Origin: Cladorhizidae sp. MBARI D1340-BT2 | Taxonomy: Eukaryota; Porifera; Demospongiae; Poecilosclerida; Cladorhizidae | Reading direction: 5' to 3' | Assembly (NCBI GenBank): GCA_028752905.1 | Contig: JAQNBH010000011.1 | Location: forward strand, 806,001 to 870,000 | Length of the DNA stretch: 64,000 nt | Part shown: positions 37,801-50,932 of the stretch, piece by piece | How positions within the stretch are numbered: the stretch's first letter is position 1 | Layout of the letters: each line of letters starts with the position of its first letter | The notes under the pieces: model-generated | What the model was told of the DNA's origin: nothing | Seen by the model: the letters and a program-made list of their open reading frames with translations, nothing else | Database searches by the model: none | Made by a program: the position numbers and the translations under genes

Positions 37801-40800
37801 CTACTAGTCACACACACACTCACACTGAAGCCATGGCCACTACTAGTCACACTCACACTCACACTGAAGCCATGGCCACTACTAGTCACACACACACTCA
37901 CACTGAAGCCATGGCCACTACTAGTCACACACTCACACTCACACTGAAGCCATGGCCACTACTAGTCACACACACACTCACACTGAAGCCATGGCCACTA
38001 CTAGTCACACACACACTCACACTGAAGCCATGGCCACTACTAGTCACACACACACTCACACTGAAGCCATGGCCACTACTAGTCACACACTCACTCACAC
38101 TGAAGCCATGGCCACTACTAGACACACACTCACACTGAAGCCATGGCCACTACTAGTCACACACACACTCACACTGAAGCCATGGCCACTACTAGTCACA
38201 CACTCACTCACACTGAAGCCATGGCCACTACTAGTCACACACACACTCACACTGAAGCCATGGCCACTACTAGTCACACACACACTCACACTGAAGCCAT
38301 GGCCACTACTAGTCACACACACACTCACACTGAAGCCATGGCCACTACTAGTCACACACTCACACTGAAGCCATGGCCACTACTAGTCACACACACACTC
38401 ACACTGAAGCCATGGCCACTACTAGTCACACACTCACACTGAAGCCATGGCCACTACTAGTCACACACTCACACTGAAGCCATGGCCACTACTAGTCACA
38501 CACTCACACTGAAGCCATGGCCACTACTAGTCACACACACACTCACACTGAAGCCATGGCCACTACTAGTCACACACACACTCACACTGAAGCCATGGCC
38601 ACTACTAGTCACACACTCACTCACACTGAAGCCATGGCCACTACTAGTCACACACACACTCACACTGAAGCCATGGCCACTACTAGTCACACACTCACAC
38701 TGAAGCCATGGCCACTACTAGTCACACACTCACACTGAAGCCATGGCCACTACTAGTCACACACTCACACTGAAGCCATGGCCACTACTAGTCACACACT
38801 CACACACACTGAAGCCATGGCCACTACTAGTCACACACACACACACACTGAAGCCATGGCCACTACTAGTCACACACTCACACTGAAGCCATGGCCACTA
38901 CTAGTCACACACTCACACTGAAGCCATGGCCACTACTAGTCACACACACACTCACACTGAAGCCATGGCCACTACTAGTCACACACACACACACACTGAA
39001 GCCATGGCCACTACTAGTCACACACACACTCACACTGAAGCCATGGCCACTACTAGTCACACACTCACTCACACTGAAGCCATGGCCACTACTAGTCACA
39101 CACTCACACTGAAGCCATGGCCACTACTAGTCACACACACACTCACACTGAAGCCATGGCCACTACTAGTCACACACTCACACTGAAGCCATGGCCACTA
39201 CTAGTCACACACACACTCACACTGAAGCCATGGCCACTACTAGTCACACACACACTCACACTGAAGCCATGGCCACTACTAGTCACACACTCACACTGAA
39301 GCCATGGCCACTACTAGTCACACACACACTCACACTGAAGCCATGGCCACTACTAGTCACACACACACTCACACTGAAGCCATGGCCACTACTAGTCACA
39401 CACACACTCACACTGAAGCCATGGCCACTACTAGTCACACACACACTCACACTGAAGCCATGGCCACTACTAGTCACACACACACTCACACTGAAGCCAT
39501 GGCCACTACTAGTCACACACACACTCACACTGAAGCCATGGCCACTACTAGTCACACACACACTCACACTGAAGCCATGGCCACTACTAGTCACACACAC
39601 ACTCACACTGAAGCCATGGCCACTACTAGTCACACACACACTCACACTGAAGCCATGGCCACTACTAGTCACACACACACTCACACTGAAGCCATGGCCA
39701 CTACTAGTCACACACACACTCACACTGAAGCCATGGCCACTACTAGTCACACACACACTCACACTGAAGCCATGGCCACTACTAGTCACACACACACTCA
39801 CACTGAAGCCATGGCCACTACTAGTCACACACACACTCACACTGAAGCCATGGCCACTACTAGTCACACACTCACACTCACACTGAAGCCATGGCCACTA
39901 CTAGTCACACACACACTCACACTGAAGCCATGGCCACTACTAGTCACACACTCACTCACACTGAAGCCATGGCCACTACTAGACACACACTCACACTGAA
40001 GCCATGGCCACTACTAGTCACACACACACTCACACTGAAGCCATGGCCACTACTAGTCACACACTCACTCACACTGAAGCCATGGCCACTACTAGTCACA
40101 CACTCACTCACACTGAAGCCATGGCCACTACTAGTCACACACACACTCACACTGAAGCCATGGCCACTACTAGTCACACACACACTCACACTGAAGCCAT
40201 GGCCACTACTAGTCACACACACACTCACACTGAAGCCATGGCCACTACTAGTCACACACTCACACTGAAGCCATGGCCACTACTAGTCACACACTCACAC
40301 TGAAGCCATGGCCACTACTAGTCACACACACACTCACACTGAAGCCATGGCCACTACTAGTCACACACACACTCACACTGAAGCCATGGCCACTACTAGT
40401 CACACACACACTCACACTGAAGCCATGGCCACTACTAGTCACACACACACTCACACTGAAGCCATGGCCACTACTAGTCACACACTCACACTGAAGCCAT
40501 GGCCACTACTAGTCACACACTCACTCACACTGAAGCCATGGCCACTACTAGTCATACACACACTCACACTGAAGCCATGGCCACTACTAGTCATACACAC
40601 ACTCACACTGAAGCCATGGCCACTACTAGTCACACACACACTCACACTGAAGCCATGGCCACTACTAGTCACACACACACTCACACTGAAGCCATGGCCA
40701 CTACTAGTCACACACTCACACTGAAGCCATGGCCACTACTAGTCACACACTCACTCACACTGAAGCCATGGCCACTACTAGTCACACACTCACTCACACT

Positions 40801-43800
40801 GAAGCCATGGCCACTACTAGTCACACTCACACTCACACTGAAGCCATGGCCACTACTAGTCACACACTCACACTGAAGCCATGGCCACTACTAGTCACAC
40901 ACACACTCACACTGAAGCCATGGCCACTACTAGTCACACACTCACTCACACTGAAGCCATGGCCACTACTAGTCACACACACACTCACACTGAAGCCATG
41001 GCCACTACTAGTCACACACTCACACTCACACTGAAGCCATGGCCACTACTAGTCACACACACACTCACACTGAAGCCATGGCCACTACTAGTCACACACT
41101 CACACTGAAGCCATGGCCACTACTAGTCACACACTCACTCACACTGAAGCCATGGCCACTACTAGTCACACACTCACTCACACTGAAGCCATGGCCACTA
41201 CTAGTCACACTCACACTCACACTGAAGCCATGGCCACTACTAGTCACACACACACTCACACTGAAGCCATGGCCACTACTAGTCACACACTCACACTCAC
41301 ACTGAAGCCATGGCCACTACTAGTCACACACACACTCACACTGAAGCCATGGCCACTACTAGTCACACACTCACACTGAAGCCATGGCCACTACTAGTCA
41401 CACACTCACACTGAAGCCATGGCCACTACTAGTCACACACACACTCACACTGAAGCCATGGCCACTACTAGTCACACACTCACACTGAAGCCATGGCCAC
41501 TACTAGTCATACACTCACACTCACACTGAAGCCATGGCCACTACTAGTCACACACACACTCACACTGAAGCCATGGCCACTACTAGTCACACACACACTC
41601 ACACTGAAGCCATGGCCACTACTAGTCACACACACACTCACACTGAAGCCATGGCCACTACTAGTCACACACTCACACTGAAGCCATGGCCACTACTAGT
41701 CACACACTCACACTGAAGCCATGGCCACTACTAGTCATACACTCACACTCACACTGAAGCCATGGCCACTACTAGTCACACACACACTCACACTGAAGCC
41801 ATGGCCACTACTAGTCACACACACACTCACACTGAAGCCATGGCCACTACTAGTCACACACACACTCACACTGAAGCCATGGCCACTACTAGTCACACAC
41901 ACACTCACACTGAAGCCATGGCCACTACTAGTCACACACACACTCACACTGAAGCCATGGCCACTACTAGTCATACACTCACACTGAAGCCATGGCCACT
42001 ACTAGTCACACACTCACACTGAAGCCATGGCCACTACTAGTCACACACACACTCACACTGAAGCCATGGCCACTACTAGTCACACACACACTCACACTGA
42101 AGCCATGGCCACTACTAGTCACACACACACTCACACTGAAGCCATGGCCACTACTAGTCACACACACACTCACACTGAAGCCATGGCCACTACTAGTCAC
42201 ACACTCACACTGAAGCCATGGCCACTACTAGTCACACACACACTCACACTGAAGCCATGGCCACTACTAGTCACACACACACTCACACTGAAGCCATGGC
42301 CACTACTAGTCACACACACACTCACACTGAAGCCATGGCCACTACTAGTCACACACACACTCACACTGAAGCCATGGCCACTACTAGTCACACACACACT
42401 CACACTGAAGCCATGGCCACTACTAGTCACACACACACTCACACTGAAGCCATGGCCACTACTAGTCACACACACACTCACACTGAAGCCATGGCCACTA
42501 CTAGTCACACACACACTCACACTGAAGCCATGGCCACTACTAGTCACACACTCACACTGAAGCCATGGCCACTACTAGTCACACACACACTCACACTGAA
42601 GCCATGGCCACTACTAGTCACACACACACTCACACTGAAGCCATGGCCACTACTAGTCACACACTCACACTGAAGCCATGGCCACTACTAGTCACACACT
42701 CACTCACACTGAAGCCATGGCCACTACTAGTCACACACTCACACTGAAGCCATGGCCACTACTAGTCACACACTCACACTGAAGCCATGGCCACTACTAG
42801 TCACACACACACTCACACTGAAGCCATGGCCACTACTAGTCACACACACACTCACACTGAAGCCATGGCCACTACTAGTCACACACACACTCACACTGAA
42901 GCCATGGCCACTACTAGTCACACACACACTCACACTGAAGCCATGGCCACTACTAGTCACACACTCACACTGAAGCCATGGCCACTACTAGTCACACACA
43001 CACTCACACTGAAGCCATGGCCACTACTAGTCACACACACACTCACACTGAAGCCATGGCCACTACTAGTCACACACTCACACTGAAGCCATGGCCACTA
43101 CTAGTCACACACACACTCACACTGAAGCCATGGCCACTACTAGTCACACACTCACACTGAAGCCATGGCCACTACTAGTCATACACTCACACTCACACTG
43201 AAGCCATGGCCACTACTAGTCACACACACACTCACACTGAAGCCATGGCCACTACTAGTCATACACTCACACTCACACTGAAGCCATGGCCACTACTAGT
43301 CACACACACACTCACACTGAAGCCATGGCCACTACTAGTCACACACTCACACTGAAGCCATGGCCACTACTAGTCACACACACACTCACACTGAAGCCAT
43401 GGCCACTACTAGTCACACACACACACTGAAGCCATGGCCACTACTAGTCACACACACACTCACACTGAAGCCATGGCCACTACTAGTCACACACTCACTC
43501 ACACTGAAGCCATGGCCACTACTAGTCACACACTCACACTGAAGCCATGGCCACTACTAGTCACACACTCACACTGAAGCCATGGCCACTACTAGTCACA
43601 CACTCACACTGAAGCCATGGCCACTACTAGTCACACACACACTCACACTGAAGCCATGGCCACTACTAGTCACACACACACTCACACTGAAGCCATGGCC
43701 ACTACTAGTCACACACTCACACTGAAGCCATGGCCACTACTAGTCACACACTCACACTGAAGCCATGGCCACTACTAGTCACACACACACACACACTGAA

Positions 43801-44310
43801 GCCATGGCCACTACTAGTCACACACACACTCACACTGAAGCCATGGCCACTACTAGTCACACACACACTCACACTGAAGCCATGGCCACTACTAGTCACA
43901 CACACACTCACACTGAAGCCATGGCCACTACTAGTCACACACACACTCACACTGAAGCCATGGCCACTACTAGTCACACACACACTCACACTGAAGCCAT
44001 GGCCACTACTAGTCACACACTCACACTGAAGCCATGGCCACTACTAGTCACACACACACTCACACTGAAGCCATGGCCACTACTAGTCACACACACACTC
44101 ACACTGAAGCCATGGCCACTACTAGTCACACACACACTCACACTGAAGCCATGGCCACTACTAGTCACACACACACTCACACTGAAGCCATGGCCACTAC
44201 TAGTCACACACACACTCACACTGAAGCCATGGCCACTACTAGTCACACACACACTCACACTGAAGCCATGGCCACTACTAGTCACACACACACTCACACT
44301 GAAGCCAAGG
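34855..44310. repeat. 39/35-bp minisatellite, about 250 copies
   Basis: The unit is gaagccatggccactactag followed by tcacacacacactcacact. Lengths of 35, 37, 39 and 41 bp come from differing (CA)n content. On the minus strand each unit contains AGTGTGAGTG, that is, a consensus-like GTGAGT donor. However, it does not resemble the end of exon E. This array makes up most of the intron between exons E and F. The unit is open in several frames on both strands, which creates dozens of spurious frames. Confidence 0.97.
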
Positions 44311-44344
44311 CTCACACACTCACTATCACAACTCGATGCATGAA

Positions 44345-44475
44345 CACTACATAACACTACTCATAACACTACTCAAGTATGGTGTAACACTACATAACAC
44401 TACTCAAGTATGGTGTAACACTACATAACACTACTCAAGTATGGTGTAACACTACATAACACTACTCAAGTATGG
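44345..44475. repeat. 31-bp repeat, about 4 copies
   Basis: The unit core is ctcaagtatggtgtaacact followed by acataacacta. It lies between the large array and exon E. Confidence 0.9.
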
Positions 44476-44564
44476 TGTAATAGTACATAACATTACTTAA
44501 GTATGTTCAAAATGTGACATAATCAACAGAAAGATAATAATAGCCTTGTGTACATTATTCATAC

Positions 44565-44697
44565 CGTGAGACAGGAAGCAGGAGTGTCCTTCCGGAATCC
44601 ACAAAGTACACAGTGGCAGAGGTCAAATCGTTGGTGATCTCTCTCAGAACAACCCTGTACCAGAGGTCATCTTGGGCCTGGCCAGCACACTGCAGAC
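44565..44697 (-). CDS. Multi-Tudor protein, exon E: core of eTud1
   Basis: This exon is 133 bp, phase 1 in and phase 2 out (acceptor cacctgtag before GTCTGC, donor CACG followed by GTATGA). It encodes residues 411-453: LQCAGQAQDDLWYRVVLREI, then ATVYFVDSGRTLLLPVS. The G..C.A...D..WYR.V block is canonical, but the usual VDYGN is VDSGR. An aromatic and the Asn of the methylarginine cage are therefore missing. The module is probably structural or binds something else. Confidence 0.92.
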
Positions 44698-44794
44698 CTA
44701 CAGGTGCTCCAACAGTTACTAATGGCTAATGAAGGATGAGGACTTTTTACACAGAATAATAAAGAGAGAAATAGTCGACTAAGGACACTCAAAT

Positions 44795-45540
44795 ACTTCT
44801 TTTAGCACTACTATATTTAGCATTATTGGCATTACCATATTTGGCACTATTATATTTTGCTACTACCATATTTGAAACATGATATCTGGCACTATATTTA
44901 GCACTATTATATTTGCTCCTTGAAACATGATATCTGGCACTACCATATTTGGCACTACTATATTTGGCACTATTATATTTGGCACTATTATATTTGCTAG
45001 TACTATATTTGAAACATGATATCTGGCTGGCACTACTATATTTAGCTGTATATCTGGCACTACTATATTTAGCTCTACTATACCTGGCACTACTATATTT
45101 AGCAATACTATATTTAGCTCTACTATATCTGGCACTACTATATTTAGCAATACTATATTTAGCTCTACTATATCTGGCACTAGTATATTTAGCAATACTA
45201 TATTTAGCAATACTATATTTGGCACTATTATATTTGGCACTATTATATTTGCTAGTATTATATTTGAAACATGATATCTGGCTGGCACTACTATATTTAG
45301 CTGTATATCTGGCACTACTATATTTAGCTCTACTATATCTGGCACTACTATATTTAGCTCTAAGTATATCTGGCACTACTATTTTTAGCTCTACTATATC
45401 TGGCACTACTATATTTAGCACTACTATATTTGGCACTACTAATTTGCACTACTATATTTGGCACTTCTGTATTTAACTCTACTATATTTGGTACTACTAT
45501 ATTTAGCATTTCTATATTTGACACGACTATATTTGGGACT
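44795..45540. repeat. Degenerate 15-19-bp AT-rich repeat
   Basis: Short units around ctactatatttggcac and ctactatatttagct alternate with tatatttgaaacatgatatc. A longer block of about 250 bp seems duplicated (around 45000-45060 and 45245-45310). The frames of 107-215 codons on both strands (KYSSARYS..., LALLYLALLYL...) are repeat translations. The repeat lies in the Tudor intron between exons D and E. Confidence 0.9.
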
Positions 45541-46569
45541 ACAGGGCCATGAGCATGAGACGATCATAGAGGTAAGCTTTAAGAAAGACAAATAGATATT
45601 GGAGCAGAGATGAGCTTCATGAAAGACCAATAGATATTGGAGCAGAGATGAGCAGACTGAATCATTCCACAAGGCTAGTCGAGCTGTGTACCAGGCAACA
45701 GGTCTAAACAGACATCTTGAGATATTGTAACTACTGCCATGGCAAGAGACCTTGAGACTCATTACTAGAATAACTTTAGAGTAAAATGTGCTTATTTAAT
45801 ATTATAGAACTGTTTATATATATATATAGTCAGAAAAAGTATTATCTAATATATATATAGAAAAGGAAGTATTATAGAACTGTTCTATTATAGGTGCATA
45901 GCAGCTCAAGTAAGGTACTTTTCAGCACAAGAGAATGGTCAACTTCACCAGCTCTGCTAGCTTAGTCCATCACTTTACATATCATAAACTCTGAACTCTG
46001 GTTGGTCAGCGCACCACTGCTAACCTCAAGCTGCAAGGAAATGGGAGCCCAATACTGAGAATAGCTTACTAAATAATGTTTCTAAATAACGCACACTCAC
46101 AGTCAATTAATTTCCTTTGGGGGGGGGGGGAGAACTGAGGACCCAATCTCATGAGCGCGTCAAAGAAGGAGCTACACTGGCACCAGACTAGGGAAGACCC
46201 TGTCTCTCCAGGCAGAATGCAAAGGAGCAAGTATCTCGAGGCGAACTAAGAAGGAACTAGCAATGGCCTTTCAAGTCTGCGTTGCATTTGACTATTCCTC
46301 CTAAGCATGTGTTCGCTACAGAATTACTTAGACATCCTACATGGAAAAAGGCTCCTTTTAGCTAAAGATGAGAACAATTCTTGCAACAGGCGCACTATTG
46401 GCATCCTTCACAAGCCAGAAGTACAATTGCTGGGTACGTCAGAAAGTGTTTTGGAACTTCATAGGGCGTGGAGGAGTTACTTGCATTACTAGAAGGCTGG
46501 GAAAATGGCTAAAAGTGCAAATAGCATTAAGAGGCTTGTCATGAAATTATGGACAACTACAGACAATTG
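45541..46569. other. Unique intron sequence, no recognised gene
   Basis: It holds a two-copy duplication containing caatagatattggagcagag (about 45576-45652), two (TA)n tracts (about 45815-45865) and a G-run near 46119-46131. A 61-codon plus frame at 46307-46492 (MCSLQNYLDILHGKRLLLAK...) has normal composition but no recognised family. Confidence 0.5.
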
Positions 46570-48835
46570 AAGCTAATAGTAGAGCCATGCTCGTGCTAGC
46601 AATGCTTGCCTCAATGTTTGGTAGCAATGTGCCCCCCAATAGTATAGCCATGCTCATGCTAGTGCAATGCTTGGCTCAATGTTTGGTAGCAATGTGCCCC
46701 CCAATAGTATAGCCATGCTCATGCTAGTGCAATGCTTGGCTCAATGTTTGGTAGCAATGTGCCCCCCAATAGTATAGCCATGCTCATGAGTGCAATGCTT
46801 GGCTCAATGTTTGGTAGCAATGTGCCCCCCAATAGTATAGCCATGCTCATGCTAGTGCAATGCTTGCCTCAATGTTTGGTAGCAATGTGCCCCCCAATAG
46901 TATAGCCATGCTCATGCTAGCAATGCTTGGCTCAATGTTTGGTAGCAATGTGCCCCCCAATAGTATAGCCATGCTCATGCTAGGCAATGCTTGGCTCAAT
47001 GTTTGGTAGCAATGTGCCCCCTAATAGTATAGCCATGCTCATGAGTGCAATGCTTGGCTCAATGTTTGGTAGCAATGTGCCCCCCAATAGTATAGCCATG
47101 CTCATGCTAGGCAATGCTTGGCTCAATGTTTGGTAGCAATGTGCCCCCCAATAGTATAGCCATGCTCGTGAGTGCAATGCTTGGCTCAATGTTTGGTAGC
47201 AATGTGCCCCCCAATAGTATAGCCATGCTCATGCTAGTGCAATGATTGCCTCAATGTTTGGTAGCAATGTGCCCCCCAATAGTATAGCCATGCTCATGCT
47301 AGTGCAATGCTTGCCTCAATGTTTGGTAGCAATGTGCCCCCCAATAGTATAGCCATGCTCATGCTAGTGCAATGCTTGCCTCAATGTTTGGTAGCAATGT
47401 GCCCCCCAATAGTATAGCCATGCTCATGAGTGCAATGCTTGGCTCAATGTTTGGTAGCAATGTGCCCCCCAATAGTATAGCCATGCTCATGCTAGTGCAA
47501 TGCTTGGCTCAATGTTTGGTAGCAATGTGCCCCCCAATAGTATAGCCATGCTCATGCTAGCAATGCTTGGCTCAATGTTTGGTAGCAATGTGCCCCCCAA
47601 TAGTATAGCCATGCTCATGCTAGTGCAATGATTGCCTCAATGTTTGGTAGCAATGTGCCCCCCAATAGTATAGCCATGCTCATGCTAGTGCAATGCTCGC
47701 CTCAATGTTTGGTAGCAATGTGCCCCCCAATAGTATAGCCATGCTCATGCTAGTGCAATGCTTGGCTCAATGTTTGTTAGCAATGTGCCCCCCAATAGTA
47801 TAGCCATGCTCATGCTAGTGCAATGCTTGCCTCAATGTTTGGTAGCAATGTGCCCCCCAATAGTATAGCCATGCTCATGCTAGTGCAATGATTGCCTCAA
47901 TGTTTGGTAGCAATGTGCCCCCCAATAGTATAGCCATGCTCATGCTAGTGCAATGCTTGCCTCAATGTTTGGTAGCAATGTGCCCCCCAATAGTATAGCC
48001 ATGCTCGTGCTAGTGCAATGCTTGCCTCAATGTTTGGTAGCAATGTGCCCCCCAATAGTATAGCCATGCTCATGAGTGCAATGCTTGGCTCAATGTTTGG
48101 TAGCAATGTGCCCCCCAATAGTATAGCCATGCTCATGCTAGTGCAATGCTTGCCTCAATGTTTGGTAGCAATGTGCCCCCCAATAGTATAGCCATGCTCA
48201 TGAGTGCAATGCTTGGCTCAATGTTTGGTAGCAATGTGCCCCCCAATAGTATAGCCATGCTCATGCTAGTGCAATGCTTGCCTCAATGTTTGGTAGCAAT
48301 GTGCCCCCCAATAGTATAGCCATGCTCATGCTAGTGCAATGCTTGGCTCAATGTTTGGTAGCAATGTGCCCCCCAATAGTATAGCCATGCTCATGCTAGC
48401 AATGCTTGCCTCAATGTTTGGTAGCAATGTGCCCCCCAATAGTATAGCCATGCTCATGCTAGTGCAATGCTTGGCTCAATGTTTGGTAGCAATGTGCCCC
48501 CCAATAGTATAGCCATGCTCATGAGTGTAATGCTTGTCTCAATGTTTGGTAGCAATGTGCCCCCCAATAGTATAGCCATGCTCATGCTAGTGCAATGCTT
48601 GCCTCAATGTTTGGTAGCAATGTGCCCCCCAATAGTATAGCCATGCTCATGCTAGTGCAATGCTTGGCTCAATGTTTGGTAGCAATGTGCCCCCCAATAG
48701 TATAGCCATGCTCATGCTAGCAATGCTTGGCTCAATGTTTGGTAGCAATGTGCCCCCCAATAGTATAGCCATGCTCATGCTAGTGCAATGCTCGCCTCAA
48801 TGTTTGGTAGCAATGTGCCCCCCAGGCAGTGCAGC
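46570..48835. repeat. 65-bp minisatellite, about 35 copies
   Basis: The unit is about 65 bp (58-65), core caatgtttggtagcaatgtg followed by ccccccaatagtatagccat. Length variants differ in the gctagtgcaatgc part. The string gcaatgcttg is also present near the end of exon D, a possible but weak sign of origin. It lies in the Tudor intron between exons D and E. Confidence 0.95.
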
Positions 48836-48995
48836 AAACATAATCGGTACCCATTTCAACGACAGTGAGACCAGCACTGTACAGCGAGGCACCATAAGGA
48901 TGCCTAACAAAGACCGTTTGTAACGACAAGCAAATATGTGCTTAACAACTTTATGCGCACTAAACAACGCGAAGCTTAGCAATAAGTTTACGATA

Positions 48996-49058
48996 CACCT
49001 AGTCTCAGGTCATGGGTCATACATGTATGTGAGTGGTTGTCATAGCAATGCTTGCTCT
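48996..49058 (-). repeat. Diverged copy of the exon D end inside its own intron
   Basis: About 63 bp at 48996-49058 matches the last part of exon D plus its donor (49092-49153) at most positions. On the minus strand both carry CTGAGACTAG followed by a GT; the copy has GTGTAT where the true donor has GTATGT. The copy has indels that break the reading frame, so it is a decoy exon end about 96 bp downstream. Confidence 0.8.
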
Positions 49059-49093
49059 AACAGATCTCTAGCTCAGTCCCTTACTTTACATAC

Positions 49094-49845
49094 CTAGTCT
49101 CAGATCATTGGGAGCCATAGGTGAGTGGTTGTCATGGCAATGCTTGTTGACCTGAGCCTGTAGTATGTCATACTTGCTGGTCTGAGTCTTGTCCTGTACA
49201 TAAATGTGGGCTGGGTCCACCACGTGCACCACACACACCTCCACCATGCACACACCCACACTAGAGGGAGGAGCAGGGGGAGGGGCAGCAGCAGAGGCCA
49301 GAGAAGGGGAGGAGTCACGGTAAGGGTGAGTTGACGTAGAGAAGGAGGGGATTGTGCAAGTGATGTCTGAGTGAGCTGACATGCCAGGAGGTTGGGGTAG
49401 TGCTGTGAGTGATGCTGTTTCCAGGCAGCTGTGTGGCTCACTGCTGTCTGAGTGATCTGACAGGCCAGGAGGTTGGGGTAGTGCTGTGTGTGATACTTCC
49501 AGGCAGCTATGTGGCTCACTGATGTCTGAGTGATCTGACAGGCCAGGAGGTTGGGGTAGTGCTGTGAGTGATGCTGTTTCCAGGCAGCTGTGTGGCTCAC
49601 TGCTGTCTGAGTGATCTGACAGGCCAGGAGGTTGAGGTAGTGGTGTGTGTGATGCTGCTTCCAGGCAGCTGTGTGGCTCACTGCTGTCTGAGTGATCTGA
49701 CAGGCCAGGAGGTTGAGGTAGTGGTGTGTGTGATGCTGCTTCCAGGAAGCTGTGTGGCTTAGCAGGAGTGGAGGGTGGAGGGGTGGTGGTAGTGCAGGAC
49801 GGCAAGTGTGTGGGAAGCTTTCCAGAATAAGTCAATAGTTTCACA
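49094..49845 (-). CDS. Multi-Tudor protein, exon D: repetitive linker and start of eTud1
   Basis: This exon is 752 bp, phase 2 in and phase 1 out (acceptor ttgtccacag before TGTGAA, donor CTAG followed by GTATGT). It encodes residues 160-409. After a Thr/Pro-rich start come about five 27-residue repeats with consensus PHSCLEAASHTPLPQPPGLS followed by DHSDSSE, then a Pro/Ala/Ser linker. From about residue 355 the eTud1 N-terminal strand appears: VCVVHVVDPAHIYVQDK, then YDILQAQVNKHCHD. The repeats keep frame (81-bp unit, one 78-bp copy), so they are coding. Confidence 0.88.
49370..49770. repeat. 81-bp coding minisatellite inside exon D, about 5 copies
   Basis: The copies contain gatctgacaggccaggaggt and share caggcagctgtgtggctcac. 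Their length is a multiple of three, and one copy has lost one codon. They encode the 27-residue linker repeats, which offer Ser/Thr and Pro-rich surface but no recognised motif. Confidence 0.92.
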
Positions 49846-50111
49846 CTGTGGACAAAGGGTGTGTAATACAGCATTTGTTACCATGACAAACATGGAACGG
49901 ATGTAGCACATTAGTAGTGTGAGGTCACTGAAGTGCTTATGTGGTTATCCCTGACACACTTTATGATCCTAACACACTTTCCCACCATGGTCCTCAACAC
50001 ATTTATCACCATGGTCCCTAACACACTTTCCCACCATGGTCCTCAACACATTTATCACCATGGTCCCTAAAACATTCTATAACCATAGACTTGCATAACT
50101 AGGCCTGAGAG

Positions 50112-50163
<52 letters not shown>

Positions 50164-50404
50164 CATACCTGGGTTGATCTTGGTCGCCATACCTCACTGA
50201 GCCTAGTTGAGCAGCCCACTCCATTGCATCTTCTCTCTCCACACACACCCTGCACATGTTACAAATCATCAACCACAGCTCCCTCTCTCCACACACCCAC
50301 CCTGCACATGTGGCACATCGTCAACCATAGCTCCCTCTCTCTCCACACATGCACAACCCATTCACCACCACCACTTTAATTTAACCCATTAATCCTTATA
50401 CACA
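49846..50404. other. Tudor intron between exons C and D, simple repeats
   Basis: It contains two copies of caccatggtccctaa/ccaccatggtcctcaacaca (about 49975-50070), a (CA)n tract at 50113-50160, and a duplicated ctccctctctccacac segment at about 50230-50350. No exon content was seen. Confidence 0.65.
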
Positions 50405-50695
50405 CATTATACATAGCTGTCTAATGTTGTTAGTGCAGCTGTCTAATGTTGTTAGTGCACACATTATAGCTGTCTAATGTTGTTAGTGCACACATTATAG
50501 CTGTCTAATGTTGTTAGTGCACACATTATAGCTGTCTAATGTTGTTAGTGCACACATTATAGCTGTCTAATGTTGTTAGTGCACACATTATAGCTGTCTA
50601 ATGTTGTTAGTGCACACATTATAGCTGTCTAATGTTGTTAGTGCACACATTATAGCTGTCTAATGTTGTTAGTGCACACATTATAGCTGTCTAAT
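50405..50695. repeat. 31-bp minisatellite, about 9 copies
   Basis: The unit is ttgttagtgcacacattata followed by gctgtctaatg, nearly identical between copies. It lies in the intron after exon C, about 95 bp from the donor. Confidence 0.95.
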
Positions 50696-50759
50696 TTTGT
50701 CTAATGTTGTCTATAAAAATATTTACAGACAAAATAAAAAGTAAACAAAAAAATACTCA

Positions 50760-50795
50760 CCCAGGCCCTCACCCTCACCCATGCCCTCACCCTGG
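50760..50795 (-). promoter_or_regulatory. Tandem cluster of donor-like hexamers after exon C
   Basis: Directly after the exon C end the minus strand contains GTGAGG, GTGAGG, GTGAGG and GTGAGT within about 33 bases, separated by gcatgg or gcctgg. Only the first is compatible with the reading frame, because TGA follows in frame. Confidence 0.7.
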
Positions 50796-50925
50796 CCCTT
50801 GCTCCAACTTCATGCAGCTCTCAAAAACTGTGTGAAAATTCCCGAATTCTCTTGCCATCACATTCTGGTTGCCATAGTAATGGCACAAGCTGTGGGAACC
50901 TGTTGCAGATGCATAACAGCTCTTG
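50791..50925 (-). CDS. Multi-Tudor gene, exon C (linker)
   Basis: This exon is 135 bp, phase 2 at both ends (acceptor cacattag before CAAGAG, donor CCAGG followed by GTGAGG). It encodes residues 115-158, including KSCYASATGSHSLCHYYGNQ and FHTVFESCMKLEQGP. No domain was recognised. It is included because it is the only open frame that links exons B and D in phase. Using the array-copied AACATCAG as acceptor instead would give a stop after about 20 codons. This is the least certain internal exon. Confidence 0.55.
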
Positions 50926-50932
50926 CTAATGT

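Noticed and set aside
35015..44357. Dozens of frames on both strands (MATTSHTHT, SSGHGFSVSVCVT, LKPWPLLVTHT)
   Set aside because: All are readings of one 39/35-bp minisatellite unit inside a Tudor intron.
44789..45762. Tyr/Ser/Lys-rich and Leu/Tyr-rich frames
   Set aside because: Translations of a degenerate AT-rich repeat on both strands.
48797..48982. Short minus frame of 61 codons beside the 65-bp array
   Set aside because: No homology pattern, and it does not fit in phase with neighbouring Tudor exons.
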